Source: Comamonadaceae bacterium (GTDB lineage: Bacteria > Pseudomonadota > Gammaproteobacteria > Burkholderiales > Burkholderiaceae_C). From it: DNA of 32,003 nt. The stretch covers positions 1 to 32,003 of the forward strand of contig CANFJA010000004.1 in assembly GCA_947447235.1 (NCBI GenBank), in the 5' to 3' direction. This document shows positions 1 through 7,985 of this stretch, one piece after another (positions within the stretch are counted from its first letter, which is position 1; each line of letters begins with the position of its first letter). Under the pieces are notes generated by a model. The model worked only from the letters and a program-made list of their open reading frames with translations, was not told where the DNA came from and ran no database searches. Made by a program: the position numbers and the translations under genes.

Positions 1-296
1 ATGTCGGCCTTGACGATGCCCCAGTGGTCCACGATGAGGGCGTTGGTGAGCACGGTGTCGACCGCGCCGCCGGCTTGCGGGCCGCTGCCGGTGCCATCAC
101 GCGTGCGCTGGCTTTGGGCCATGCCGTCGCGGATGGTTTTGCCTCCGCCAAATTTGACTTCTTCGCCATAGCCCCCGGCGCGCAGGGTGAAGTCTTGTTC
201 GACTTCAATCACCAGTTCGGTGTCGGCCAGACGAACCCGGTCGCCCACGGTGGGGCCAAACATTTCCGCGTACGCGCGTTTGCCAATCGTTGCCAT
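1..296 (-). CDS. ureC: Urease alpha subunit UreC, N-terminal part (cut by window edge)
   Basis: This is the first 98 codons of the large catalytic subunit of urease, a cytoplasmic nickel enzyme that hydrolyses urea to ammonia and carbamate. The translation begins [19 protein letters not shown] and continues through the family's [14 protein letters not shown] and [12 protein letters not shown] segments. The nickel ligands and the carbamylated lysine lie beyond the edge, so integrity of the active site cannot be judged. The ATG overlaps the ureB stop by one base (TGATG), which suggests translational coupling. ureE, ureF and ureG are expected beyond the left edge but are not visible. Confidence 0.96.
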   Translation of the reverse strand, partial: MATIGKRAYAEMFGPTVGDRVRLADTELVIEVEQDFTLRAGGYGEEVKFGGGKTIRDGMAQSQRTRDGTGSGPQAGGAVDTVLTNALIVDHWGIVKAD

Positions 297-625
297 CAGT
301 GTTGTCCTTTGACAGGGGCGTCGACTGCGCCGTTGACCAACCCACGAAACCCAAACACGTTGCGGTCACCGCCAAGGTCAACCAACTCCACTGTGCGTTG
401 TTGGCCGGGCTCGAAGCGCACGGCGGTGCCTGAGGCGATGTTCAAGCGCATGCCATGTGCTGCTGTGCGGTCAAAGCCCAGGGCGCCATTGGTTTCGGCG
501 AAATGGTAGTGTGAGCCCACTTGGATGGGGCGGTCGCCGGTGTTTTGCACCACCAGCGTCAGCGTGCGCCGTCCTGGGTTGAGGGTGTGTTCGCCCTCGT
601 CGATGAAGAGTTCTCCGGGTGTCAT
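296..625 (-). CDS. ureB: Urease beta subunit UreB
   Basis: Small structural subunit of urease (109 residues, normal length for a separate bacterial UreB). It begins [16 protein letters not shown] and contains the strongly conserved block [17 protein letters not shown] at about residues 31-47 and [10 protein letters not shown] at about 66-75. It packs with UreA and UreC into the (UreABC)3 enzyme. Its stop codon overlaps the ureC start. It is separated from ureA by a small membrane-protein gene, so the structural genes run ureA, small ORF, ureB, ureC in one direction. Confidence 0.96.
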   Translation of the reverse strand: MTPGELFIDEGEHTLNPGRRTLTLVVQNTGDRPIQVGSHYHFAETNGALGFDRTAAHGMRLNIASGTAVRFEPGQQRTVELVDLGGDRNVFGFRGLVNGAVDAPVKGQH

Positions 626-637
626 GGGCGCCTCGCT

Positions 638-805
638 TTACTTGCCACGACCCGTGAACCACCACAGCAAAGCAGCCACAGCGACAGCGGCCACAAAGCC
701 CACCACATCGGTGGCGTGGTAGTGCGATGCACCTTCAATGCCATGGCCTTCGTGGGCCCAAGCACTCAGACTGAGTGCGCTCAACAGAGAAAGAAGTTTG
801 TTCAT
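638..805 (-). CDS. Small His-rich single-pass membrane protein between ureA and ureB
   Basis: A 55-residue protein that I do not recognise as a named family. The start is the ATG at 805, preceded by GGAG with a suitable spacer; a longer reading to 838 has no such signal. Residues 1-17 look like a signal peptide or anchor (MNKLLSLLSALSLSAWA). A histidine-rich stretch follows (HEGHG then SHYHATD), then one hydrophobic segment VVGFVAAVAVAALLWWF and a short basic end. It sits tightly between ureA (12 bases downstream of the ureA stop at 851) and ureB (12 bases before the ureB start at 625), so it is almost certainly co-transcribed with urease. The His-rich exposed segment suggests metal (nickel) handling, but that is inference. 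It is far too short to be a UreJ/HupE permease. Confidence 0.75.
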   Translation of the reverse strand: MNKLLSLLSALSLSAWAHEGHGIEGASHYHATDVVGFVAAVAVAALLWWFTGRGK

Positions 806-850
806 AGGGGCAGCTCCACAGCGTGTGACACGCAGCAAAAAAAAGCAAAT

Positions 851-1153
851 TCAAAGAATGGGTTGATGGACGGTGACGAGCTTGGTGCCGTCAGGAAAGG
901 TGGCTTCCACCTGAATGTCGGGAATCATCTCGGCCACGCCGTCCATCACGTCGGCGCGTGTGAGGACGTTACGACCTTCGCTCATGAGCTGTGCCACTGT
1001 TTTGCCGTCGCGTGCGCCTTCCATCACAGCGGCGCTGATCAGGGCCACGGCTTCGGGGTAGTTGAGTTTCAAGCCACGAGCTTGGCGCCTCTCAGCCAGC
1101 AAGGCGGCGGTGAAGATCAAGAGTTTGTCTTTTTCGCGGGGTGTGAGTTCCAT
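851..1153 (-). CDS. ureA: Urease gamma subunit UreA
   Basis: Smallest structural subunit of urease (100 residues, the standard length). It begins [20 protein letters not shown] and has the family blocks [27 protein letters not shown] and [15 protein letters not shown]. The ATG at 1153 is preceded by GGAAAAAGCC, a plausible weak ribosome-binding site. It is the first visible gene of the urease structural operon. In the usual proteobacterial order ureD lies directly upstream of ureA; here the urt operon, on the other strand, occupies that place and ureD is about 6 kb away at 7125-7958. Confidence 0.96.
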   Translation of the reverse strand: MELTPREKDKLLIFTAALLAERRQARGLKLNYPEAVALISAAVMEGARDGKTVAQLMSEGRNVLTRADVMDGVAEMIPDIQVEATFPDGTKLVTVHQPIL

Positions 1154-1252
1154 GGCTTTTTCCTTGCAACTTGCATGCCCTATTGTCTGCTGGACTTGCG
1201 ACAGGAATGTGTGTGCATTGGTGCAAAAGCCCGAGATGGTGCATTTTTGAAT

Positions 1253-1267
1253 GCACTCAATCAGTGC
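1253..1267 (+). promoter_or_regulatory. Candidate NtrC binding site upstream of urtA
   Basis: The sequence reads GCAC, seven bases, GTGC, which is the core of the enteric NtrC consensus (TGCACC-N5-GGTGCA). Two further GTGCA half-sites lie just upstream, at 1221-1225 and 1239-1243. The site is about 140-155 bases before the predicted start of transcription, the usual distance for an NtrC enhancer. Confidence 0.6.
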
Positions 1268-1380
1268 GATTTTGGATTTTTTGGGCTGAGCCCGTTCGAA
1301 GTTGGTGCGTCCTTGGGGCGTGATGGCTTTGTGACTGTCTCTTTATAGGGGCATGTCTGCGCGGTTGGGTCGCTGTGTGC

Positions 1381-1396
1381 TGGCACGGGCTTTGCA
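1381..1396 (+). promoter_or_regulatory. Sigma-54 (-24/-12) promoter of urtABCDE
   Basis: The sequence is TGGCAC-GGGCT-TTGCA, preceded by C. It matches the sigma-54 consensus YTGGCACG-N4-TTGCW at every defined position, with the invariant GG and GC ten bases apart. Transcription should start near 1407, leaving a leader of about 50 bases before the urtA start codon. Together with the NtrC-type dyad upstream this indicates nitrogen-limitation control of urea uptake. Confidence 0.85.
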
Positions 1397-1459
1397 GAAG
1401 GTGTTGGAGCGCGTCGAGTTGGTCCCGCGTGATGAATTTTCTAATTTGGAGTGAACCCC

Positions 1460-2734
1460 ATGATGAATCGTCGAGGAAACCTCAAGGCCCTGGCCGCAGC
1501 CGCTGCGCTGTCGGTGGGATCGTTCGTAGTCGCACCGCAAGCCTTTGCCGCAGACACCATCAAGGTGGGCGTGCTGCACAGCCTGTCGGGCACCATGGCC
1601 ATTTCTGAGACCGTGTTGAAAGACACCGTCTTGATGGCGATTGATGAGATCAACGCCAAAGGCGGCGTGTTGGGCAAAAAGCTCGAGCCCGTGGTGGTCG
1701 ACCCCGCCTCGAACTGGCCTTTGTTTGCCGAAAAAACCAAGCAGCTGCTCGGTCAAGACAAAGTCTCGGTGATCTTTGGTTGCTGGACCTCGGTGTCACG
1801 CAAGTCGGTGCTGCCCGTGGTCGAAGAAATGAACGGTTTGCTGTTCTACCCCGTGCAATACGAAGGTGAAGAACTCAGCAAGAACGTGTTCTACACCGGT
1901 GCTGCGCCCAACCAACAAGCCATCCCTGCGGTGGATTATTTGATGAGCAAAGATGGCGGCGCGGCCAAGCGCTGGGTCTTGCTGGGCACCGACTATGTGT
2001 ACCCCCGCACCACCAACAAAATCTTGCGCGCTTACCTCAAGAGCAAGGGCGTGAAAGACACTGACATCGACGAGAAATACACCCCGTTTGGCCACAGCGA
2101 TTACCAAACCATCGTGGCTGACATCAAGAAGTTCTCGGCTGGCGGCAAAACAGCGGTGGTGTCCACCATCAACGGTGACTCCAACGTGCCGTTCTACAAA
2201 GAGTTGGGCAACGCAGGCTTGAAAGCCAAAGACGTGCCGGTGGTGGCGTTCTCGGTGGGTGAAGAAGAGCTGCGCGGTGTGGACACCAAGCCGCTGGTGG
2301 GTCACTTGGCGGCATGGAACTACTTCATGAGCATCAAGAATCCGACCAACGATGCCTTCATCAAGAAGTGGAGCGACTACGCCAAGGCCAAGGGCATTGC
2401 GGGTCACAAAGACAAGCCATTGACCAACGACCCAATGGAAGCCACTTACATCGGCATCCACATGTGGAAGCAAGCGGTCGAGAAGGCCAAGAGCACGGAC
2501 GTGGACAAGGTGATTGCGGCCATGGCCGGTCAGACCTTCACGGCACCGAGCGGCATCACCAGCAAGATGGATGAGAAGAACCACCACTTGCACAAGTCGG
2601 TGTTCATTGGCGAGATCAAGGCCGATGGCCAGTTCAACGTGGTGTGGAAGACACCCGGTCCAGTCAAGGCCAAGCCATGGAGCCCGTTCATTGAAGGCAA
2701 CGACAAGAAGCCTGATGAGCCGGTGAAGAAGTAA
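1460..2734 (+). CDS. urtA: Urea ABC transporter substrate-binding protein UrtA
   Basis: Periplasmic urea-binding protein of the branched-chain amino acid/amide ABC family, 424 residues. The start is placed at ATG 1460, with GGAG at 1448-1451; the upstream in-frame GTG at 1451 overlaps that ribosome-binding site. A Sec signal peptide spans about residues 1-30 (ending AFA-AD). The mature protein opens DTIKVGVLHSLSGTMAISE, and the UrtA-typical segments ASNWPLFAEK, FGCWTSVSRKSVLPV and LFYPVQYEGEE are all present. It is first in urtABCDE and is followed by a hairpin that may raise its level above that of the membrane genes. Confidence 0.96.
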   Translation: MMNRRGNLKALAAAAALSVGSFVVAPQAFAADTIKVGVLHSLSGTMAISETVLKDTVLMAIDEINAKGGVLGKKLEPVVVDPASNWPLFAEKTKQLLGQDKVSVIFGCWTSVSRKSVLPVVEEMNGLLFYPVQYEGEELSKNVFYTGAAPNQQAIPAVDYLMSKDGGAAKRWVLLGTDYVYPRTTNKILRAYLKSKGVKDTDIDEKYTPFGHSDYQTIVADIKKFSAGGKTAVVSTINGDSNVPFYKELGNAGLKAKDVPVVAFSVGEEELRGVDTKPLVGHLAAWNYFMSIKNPTNDAFIKKWSDYAKAKGIAGHKDKPLTNDPMEATYIGIHMWKQAVEKAKSTDVDKVIAAMAGQTFTAPSGITSKMDEKNHHLHKSVFIGEIKADGQFNVVWKTPGPVKAKPWSPFIEGNDKKPDEPVKK

Positions 2735-2758
2735 GCGTTTCTCCTGGGTATGAACTTT

Positions 2759-2786
2759 GGGGGAGGGCGGTGCTCTCCCCCTTTTT
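2759..2786 (+). terminator. Intra-operon attenuator or terminator hairpin after urtA
   Basis: A 7-bp stem GGGGGAG (2759-2765) pairs with CTCCCCC (2775-2781) and is followed at once by five T residues. It has the form of a weak intrinsic terminator. It lies in the only sizeable gap of the urt operon, between the binding-protein gene and the permease genes, where partial termination or 3' end protection commonly gives excess binding protein. Confidence 0.6.
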
Positions 2787-2798
2787 ACTGGAATGTCG

Positions 2799-4376
2799 AT
2801 GAATCGATTGGCCTACTTTGGAATCGTGTGCGGACTGCTGTGGAGCGCGCATGCGCATGCGCTGACCGCAGAGCAGGCACGCGCCTTGACAGTGGGTGAG
2901 ACCGATGCGCGCATCACGGCTTTGCAACAAGCCCTGGCGTCTCCTGATGAAAAAACGGCTGGCTTCTTGCAAGCGATGGCAGACGATGCCGTCAAGCTCA
3001 GCGGAGCGCAGGTGCTGGTGGTGCGCGAAGGCCAGGCCACCGACCCGGTGACCGGCAGCGCCATGGCCTTGCCTGACGGCACAGAGGATGTGATCAACAA
3101 CAACCGCATGCGCGGTGAAATAGATTCCGCCTTGGCTGCCTTGCAATTGCTCAGCCCCGATGCGGCCAAGCGCTTGGCTGCGGTGAATGCTTTGCTCAAA
3201 GAGCCAGACCCGACCAAGCTGCCCATGTTGGAGAAAGCATTGAGCGCAGAGGCCGATGCCAAAGTCAAAGCACAGATGCTGCTGGCCCGCGCTGCCGTGA
3301 TGCTCAACAGTGACAAGGCAGAGGAACGCTTGGCCTCGGCCAAGGCCTTGGCAGAGAGCCAAACGCCTGACACCCAGTTGTTGCTCAACCAACGCTTGAG
3401 CCAAGAAGAAGACAAACTCGTGCGTGCGCAGCTGGAGTCGTCGTTGCGCACCATCCAGTCGGCCTTGAATTGGGGCGAGAAGCTGGGGGCTTTGTTCACG
3501 GGCATCAGCTTGGGTTCTATTTTGTTGTTGGTGGCCCTAGGGTTGGCCATCACCTACGGTTTGATGGGCGTGATCAACATGGCCCATGGCGAGCTGATGA
3601 TGATTGGTGCTTATGCCACTTACGTGGTGCAAGGTGTGTTCCGTCAGTACCTGCCTGGCGCGTTTGATGCCTATTTGTTGGTGGCGGTGCCCGCTTCATT
3701 TTTGGCGGCAGCCTTGGTCGGCGCTCTGCTCGAACGTGCGGTGCTGCGCCATTTGTATGGCCGCCCACTCGAGACATTGCTGGCGACGTGGGGCATCAGC
3801 TTGGTGTTGATGCAAGGGGTGCGCACCGTGTTTGGCGCACAAAACGTGGGCGTGGAAAACCCATCGTGGATGAGCGGGGGTGTGCAGTTGCTGGCCAATT
3901 TGTCGCTGCCCTACAACCGCTTGGTCATCATTGCCTTTGCGCTGTGTGTGCTGGTAGGCATGACCTTGTTGATTGGCAAAACACGCCTGGGTTTGTTTGT
4001 GCGTGGTGTCACGCAAAACCGGCCCATGGCGTCGGCCTTGGGGGTGAACACCGCGCGCATTGACACCTATGCGTTTTCGCTGGGTTGCGGCATTGCGGGT
4101 CTGGCCGGTTGTGCCCTGAGCCAAATTGGCAACGTGGGCCCTGACCTGGGTCAAAGCTATATCGTGGACGCGTTCATGGTGGTGGTGCTCGGCGGCGTAG
4201 GCCAGTTGGCGGGCACGGTATACGCCGCCTTGGGACTGGGCTTGATGAACAAATTGCTCGAAGGTTTGGCGGGTGCCGTGCTCGCCAAGATCGCGGTGTT
4301 GGTGTTCATCATCGTCTTCATCCAAAAACGTCCGCAAGGCTTGTTTGCCATGAAAGGCCGCAGTGCGGAGGCTTGA
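2799..4376 (+). CDS. urtB: Urea ABC transporter permease UrtB
   Basis: Inner-membrane permease subunit of the urea importer, 525 residues from ATG 2799 (GGA six bases upstream; an in-frame ATG at 2793 is possible). A signal-like segment (residues 1-20, ending AHA) leads into a roughly 200-residue Ala/Leu-rich helical extracytoplasmic region. That extension distinguishes UrtB from the shorter LivH. The LivH-like transmembrane part starts near residue 230 and contains GLMGVINMAHGELMMIGAY. Its partner permease UrtC starts one base after the urtB stop. Confidence 0.94.
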   Translation: MNRLAYFGIVCGLLWSAHAHALTAEQARALTVGETDARITALQQALASPDEKTAGFLQAMADDAVKLSGAQVLVVREGQATDPVTGSAMALPDGTEDVINNNRMRGEIDSALAALQLLSPDAAKRLAAVNALLKEPDPTKLPMLEKALSAEADAKVKAQMLLARAAVMLNSDKAEERLASAKALAESQTPDTQLLLNQRLSQEEDKLVRAQLESSLRTIQSALNWGEKLGALFTGISLGSILLLVALGLAITYGLMGVINMAHGELMMIGAYATYVVQGVFRQYLPGAFDAYLLVAVPASFLAAALVGALLERAVLRHLYGRPLETLLATWGISLVLMQGVRTVFGAQNVGVENPSWMSGGVQLLANLSLPYNRLVIIAFALCVLVGMTLLIGKTRLGLFVRGVTQNRPMASALGVNTARIDTYAFSLGCGIAGLAGCALSQIGNVGPDLGQSYIVDAFMVVVLGGVGQLAGTVYAALGLGLMNKLLEGLAGAVLAKIAVLVFIIVFIQKRPQGLFAMKGRSAEA

Positions 4377-4377
4377 C

Positions 4378-5505
4378 ATGAACACCACCACTTCTATGAA
4401 TGCAACTCCTGTGAATTTGCCTGCCGCACCCTCTTTGCTGGGGCGCGCTGGATGGGCTTTTTTCTTGGCCGCTGTGGTGGCCCTGTGCGCCGTGGTGCCC
4501 CTGCTCAATCTGTGGGTGCCTGCGGGCAGTGTGTTTCACATGAGCGACTTTGCGGTGGCTTTGGTGGGCAAGATCATGTGCTACGCCATCTGCGCGCTGG
4601 CGATGGATTTGATCTGGGGCTACACCGGCATTTTGTCGTTGGGGCACGGCCTGTTCTTTGCCTTGGGTGGTTATGTGATGGGCATGTACCTGATGCGCCA
4701 GATTGGCACCGACGGCAACTACAAAAGCAACTTGCCCGACTTCATGGTGTTTCTCGACTGGAAAACCTTGCCTTGGCACTGGACCTTCAGCGACAGCTTC
4801 ATCGCCACCTTGATCTTGATCGTGGCAGTGCCCGGTGTGCTGGCCTGGGTGTTTGGGTACTTCGCGTTTCGCTCGCGCATCAAAGGCGTGTACTTTTCGA
4901 TCATCACGCAGGCTTTGACGTTTGCCGCGATGCTGCTGTTCTTTCGCAATGAAACCGGCTTTGGTGGCAACAACGGGTTCACCGACTTCAAACGTGTGTT
5001 GGATTTGCCCATTGCGACGCCGACGATGCGCATGACTTTGTTCGTCTTGACAGCAAGCATGTTGCTGTTGTGCTTTTTGTTTGCCCGCTGGTTGGTACAA
5101 AGCAAATTTGGCCGTGTGCTGCAAGCCATTCGCGATGCCGAGAGTCGGGTGATGTTTTCGGGCTATTCGCCCTTGCCCTACAAGCTGACCATTTGGGTGA
5201 TCTCTGCGGTGATGTGTGGCATTGCTGGCGCTTTGTATGTGCCACAAGTGGGCATCATCAATCCGAGCGAGATGAGCCCGGCCAACTCCATTGAGATGGC
5301 CGTGTGGGCGGCAGTGGGCGGACGCGCCACCCTGATTGGCCCCATCGTGGGCGCCTTCTTGGTCAACGGTGCCAAGAGCTGGTTGACCGTGACAGCACCC
5401 GAATTTTGGTTGTACTTTTTGGGCGCTTTGTTCATTGGGGTCACGCTGTATCTGCCGCAAGGTGTGATGGGCTGGCTCAACAAGCGTGCAGGAGACAAAG
5501 CATGA
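4378..5505 (+). CDS. urtC: Urea ABC transporter permease UrtC
   Basis: Second permease subunit (LivM-like), 375 residues, about eight to ten hydrophobic segments. The ATG at 4378 has GGAGG six bases upstream (4367-4371), an excellent ribosome-binding site; the in-frame GTG at 4363 overlaps the end of urtB and is less likely. The LivM-type motif GILSLGHGLFFALGGYVMG lies near residues 83-101. A characteristic UrtC cytoplasmic stretch, FRNETGFGGNNGFTDF, is present near residue 190. Its stop overlaps the urtD start by four bases (ATGA). Confidence 0.95.
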   Translation: MNTTTSMNATPVNLPAAPSLLGRAGWAFFLAAVVALCAVVPLLNLWVPAGSVFHMSDFAVALVGKIMCYAICALAMDLIWGYTGILSLGHGLFFALGGYVMGMYLMRQIGTDGNYKSNLPDFMVFLDWKTLPWHWTFSDSFIATLILIVAVPGVLAWVFGYFAFRSRIKGVYFSIITQALTFAAMLLFFRNETGFGGNNGFTDFKRVLDLPIATPTMRMTLFVLTASMLLLCFLFARWLVQSKFGRVLQAIRDAESRVMFSGYSPLPYKLTIWVISAVMCGIAGALYVPQVGIINPSEMSPANSIEMAVWAAVGGRATLIGPIVGAFLVNGAKSWLTVTAPEFWLYFLGALFIGVTLYLPQGVMGWLNKRAGDKA

Positions 5506-6374
5506 CGCCCGATTTGTTTGAACAAGGCGCTGAACGCTTGGCTCAACACCAAGCGCGCCTGACGCCAGAGGTGAATTCGGGTGACCGCAGCGCGGGCTAT
5601 GGCCGCGTGCATGAGCCTGGCTCGTTGGATGTGACGCACGGCCGCATTTTGTATTTGGAAGATGTGAGCGTGAGCTTCGATGGCTTCAAGGCCATCAATC
5701 ATTTGTCACTCGACATCGCGCCGGGCGAGTTGCGCTGCATCATTGGCCCCAACGGTGCGGGCAAGACCACGATGATGGACATCATCACGGGCAAAACCAG
5801 ACCCGACTCGGGGCAGGTATTTTTTGGCAGCACCATCGACTTGCTGCGGCACAACGAGCCTGAGATTGCCCAGTTGGGCATTGGCCGCAAGTTTCAAAAG
5901 CCCACCGTGTTTGAACACCTGAGTGTGTTTGAAAACCTGGAACTGGCCTTGAAGACGCACAAAGGCGTGGCGGCGTCGATGTTTTTCAAACTCAACGGCA
6001 TTCAACGTGACCGTTTGAGCGAGGTGTTGCACACCATCCACCTGGAAGACAGCGTCACGCGCCAAGCGGGCAACCTGAGCCATGGCCAAAAACAGTGGCT
6101 GGAGATTGGCATGTTGCTCATGCAAGATCCCAAGCTCTTATTGCTCGATGAACCCGTGGCTGGCATGACCGACTTTGAAACCGAGCGCACAGCCGAGTTG
6201 TTCTTGACCCTCAAGGGCAAACATTCGTTGATGGTGGTCGAGCACGACATGAGTTTCATCAACACCATCTCTGACATCGTGACCGTGTTGTGCGACGGCT
6301 CGGTGCTGGCGCAGGGCACGCTCGATCAGGTGCAAGCCGATGAGCGTGTGATTGAGGTCTATTTGGGACGATGA
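5502..6374 (+). CDS. urtD: Urea ABC transporter ATP-binding protein UrtD
   Basis: Cytoplasmic ATPase (LivG-like), 290 residues. Walker A is IIGPNGAGKTT (about 80-90), the signature is LSHGQ, Walker B is LLLLDEPVAGM, and the H-loop histidine is in VVEHDM. The first 45 residues are an N-terminal extension before the ATPase fold, which UrtD proteins often have. The ATG overlaps the urtC stop and the urtE start overlaps its own stop, so these genes are translationally coupled. Confidence 0.95.
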   Translation: MTPDLFEQGAERLAQHQARLTPEVNSGDRSAGYGRVHEPGSLDVTHGRILYLEDVSVSFDGFKAINHLSLDIAPGELRCIIGPNGAGKTTMMDIITGKTRPDSGQVFFGSTIDLLRHNEPEIAQLGIGRKFQKPTVFEHLSVFENLELALKTHKGVAASMFFKLNGIQRDRLSEVLHTIHLEDSVTRQAGNLSHGQKQWLEIGMLLMQDPKLLLLDEPVAGMTDFETERTAELFLTLKGKHSLMVVEHDMSFINTISDIVTVLCDGSVLAQGTLDQVQADERVIEVYLGR

Positions 6375-7105
6375 GTGGCACCATGAATTCAATGAGCAAC
6401 AAGGACCAGCCACTGCTTCAAGTGGCCAATGTCAACCAGTATTACGGCGGCTCACACATCTTGCGTGATGTGAGTTTTGAGGCCCACTTAGGCCGCATCA
6501 CCGTGCTGTTGGGCCGCAACGGGGTAGGTAAAACCACACTGCTGAAATCACTCATGGGTTTGGTGCCTATTCGCAATGGCAGCATGGCGCTCAATGGTCA
6601 AACCATTGAACGTGCCACGCCCTATGAGCGCGCCCGTGCAGGCATTGGCTATGTGCCACAAGGTCGTGAAATATTTGCGCGTCTCACCGTTGAAGACAAT
6701 TTGCGCATGGGGTTGGCGACACAGCCCGCGGGTACGGCCATCCCAACCGAGTTGTTTGAGCTGTTTCCCGTGCTCCAACAAATGCTGCACCGCCGAGGGG
6801 GGGACTTGTCGGGTGGCCAGCAACAGCAGTTGGCCATTGCGCGTGCACTGGCCTCATCGCCCAAATTGTTGGTGTTGGATGAGCCGACCGAGGGCATTCA
6901 GCCCAGCATCATCAAAGACATCGGCCGTGTGATTCGCATGTTGGCCGGTCGAGGTGACATGGCGATCTTGTTGTGCGAGCAGTACTACGACTTTGCCGAG
7001 GAACTCGCCGACGAGTACTTGGTGATGGAGCGTGGCGAGGTGATTGCGCGAGGTGCGGGCCGAGACATGCAAGCCAACGGCGTGCGTCAACTGGTGGCGA
7101 TTTAA
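6371..7105 (+). CDS. urtE: Urea ABC transporter ATP-binding protein UrtE
   Basis: Second ATPase of the urea importer (LivF-like), 244 residues. Walker A is GRNGVGKTT (48-56), the signature is LSGGQQQQLAIARAL, Walker B is LLVLDEPTEGIQPS, and the switch segment is LLCEQYYDFAEELAD. The start chosen overlaps the urtD stop (ATGA); in-frame ATGs at 6383 and 6392 are alternatives. It is the last gene of the operon and converges on ureD with only 19 bases between stops and no visible terminator. Confidence 0.95.
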   Translation: MSGTMNSMSNKDQPLLQVANVNQYYGGSHILRDVSFEAHLGRITVLLGRNGVGKTTLLKSLMGLVPIRNGSMALNGQTIERATPYERARAGIGYVPQGREIFARLTVEDNLRMGLATQPAGTAIPTELFELFPVLQQMLHRRGGDLSGGQQQQLAIARALASSPKLLVLDEPTEGIQPSIIKDIGRVIRMLAGRGDMAILLCEQYYDFAEELADEYLVMERGEVIARGAGRDMQANGVRQLVAI

Positions 7106-7124
7106 ATCGGCTGCCAGTCAGCGA

Positions 7125-7958
7125 TCACATGGCCCAAATACGCGGGGCTGTGTCACCCATCTGCCACAGGCCTCGACGCCAGGCAGCCCACACGGCGCGC
7201 AGCAACTGCTGGGCGGGCTCCACCAAGGGCGAGAGGGTGCGCAGCACCACCACACGCGGGTGTGGCGAGGTGACGCCGGCTTGCACGCCTGCTACCGATT
7301 CGCCCAATGCTTCGCGGGCCAAGCTGAGTGCCAGTTCGCGCCGCTCTCGGTTCAAATCGGCACCGCAGGCAAACACCAGGGTGGCCATGCACCTCTGGCC
7401 TGCCAGCCCCAAGGGGCCATTGAGCAAGCGAAGGTCTTGCGCGTCAATCAGTCCACGCTCTAACCACACACCTTTGATTTCCAGGTGCTGCTGCAGCTGG
7501 CCGTGTTCAAACGGCAAATTGGCGTTGGGCAAGCCCAGTGCGGTGATGTCCCAAGCCATCAACTCGGCGCTGTCTGCCATGTCGAAGCTGGCTTGGTTGA
7601 GCCCATGGCAGCCGTTGTAGGCGATGGTCTCGAGCGGCAACCACTCCAGTCGGCTGTGTTCACCCAATCGCGCGTGAACTTGCTGTGTGGCCAAGCCGTT
7701 TTCGCTGCGGTAAAAACGGGTGGCTCCTGGAGTGGTGATGAGGCCGTGGCTGTGGGCGTCGAGCTGAACCTGGATGTTCAAGGTATCGCCTCCGACCAGG
7801 CCGCCAGGTGGGTGAACCAAGACGTTGTGGCACACACGATCACCCTCCGGATAGAGGCTTTGCAGCACCCGCAAGGGGCCTTGGTGCTCAAAACGAACAA
7901 CCGTGCGAGGTCCCGAGGTGGCATAAGCAAGAGAGAGTTTGGCGTGCCAACCGATCAT
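7125..7958 (-). CDS. ureD: Urease accessory protein UreD
   Basis: Urease maturation chaperone (277 residues) that binds the apo-urease and, with UreF and UreG, delivers nickel. Recognisable UreD segments are LHSL-type RVLQSLYPEG, the conserved VLVHPPGGLVGGDTL, and TTPGATRFYRS. It is on the same strand as ureA-ureB-ureC but is separated from them by the whole urt operon on the opposite strand. Only 27 bases separate its start from the upstream 69-residue membrane-protein gene, so it is probably read from the channel operon promoter near 12500. I see no strong ribosome-binding site. Confidence 0.94.
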   Translation of the reverse strand: MIGWHAKLSLAYATSGPRTVVRFEHQGPLRVLQSLYPEGDRVCHNVLVHPPGGLVGGDTLNIQVQLDAHSHGLITTPGATRFYRSENGLATQQVHARLGEHSRLEWLPLETIAYNGCHGLNQASFDMADSAELMAWDITALGLPNANLPFEHGQLQQHLEIKGVWLERGLIDAQDLRLLNGPLGLAGQRCMATLVFACGADLNRERRELALSLAREALGESVAGVQAGVTSPHPRVVVLRTLSPLVEPAQQLLRAVWAAWRRGLWQMGDTAPRIWAM

Positions 7959-7985
7959 GCGGTCAGGATATCTGAGTCGCAGGCC

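Larger units (their letters stand above)
1154..1459. promoter_or_regulatory. Divergent control region between ureA and urtA
   Basis: This 306-base gap holds no gene. Reading toward urtA it contains a TGGTGCA direct repeat (1219-1225 and 1237-1243), an inverted repeat with 7-base arms GTGCATT/AATGCAC (1239-1256), an NtrC-type dyad (1253-1267) and a sigma-54 promoter (1381-1396). Toward ureA I see no convincing sigma-70 promoter. A hairpin-like GGGC-TGA-GCCC near 1286-1296 has no U-tract. Confidence 0.7.

Noticed and set aside
1165-1180. Sigma-54-like sequence GGGCAT-N5-TTGCA on the minus strand before ureA
   Set aside because: It has two mismatches in the -24 element and would start transcription at the ureA start codon, removing the ribosome-binding site. 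A chance match is more likely.
521-1348. 275-codon open frame on the plus strand
   Set aside because: It is antisense to ureB, the small His-rich gene and ureA, which have clear homology and ribosome-binding sites. Its product shows no recognisable pattern.
1451-1459. GTG start for urtA at 1451
   Set aside because: The GTG overlaps the GGAG ribosome-binding site that serves the ATG at 1460.
4318-5460. 380-codon open frame on the minus strand
   Set aside because: It is the antisense shadow of urtC. The product is a His/Gln-rich random composition typical of reverse frames in high-GC coding DNA.
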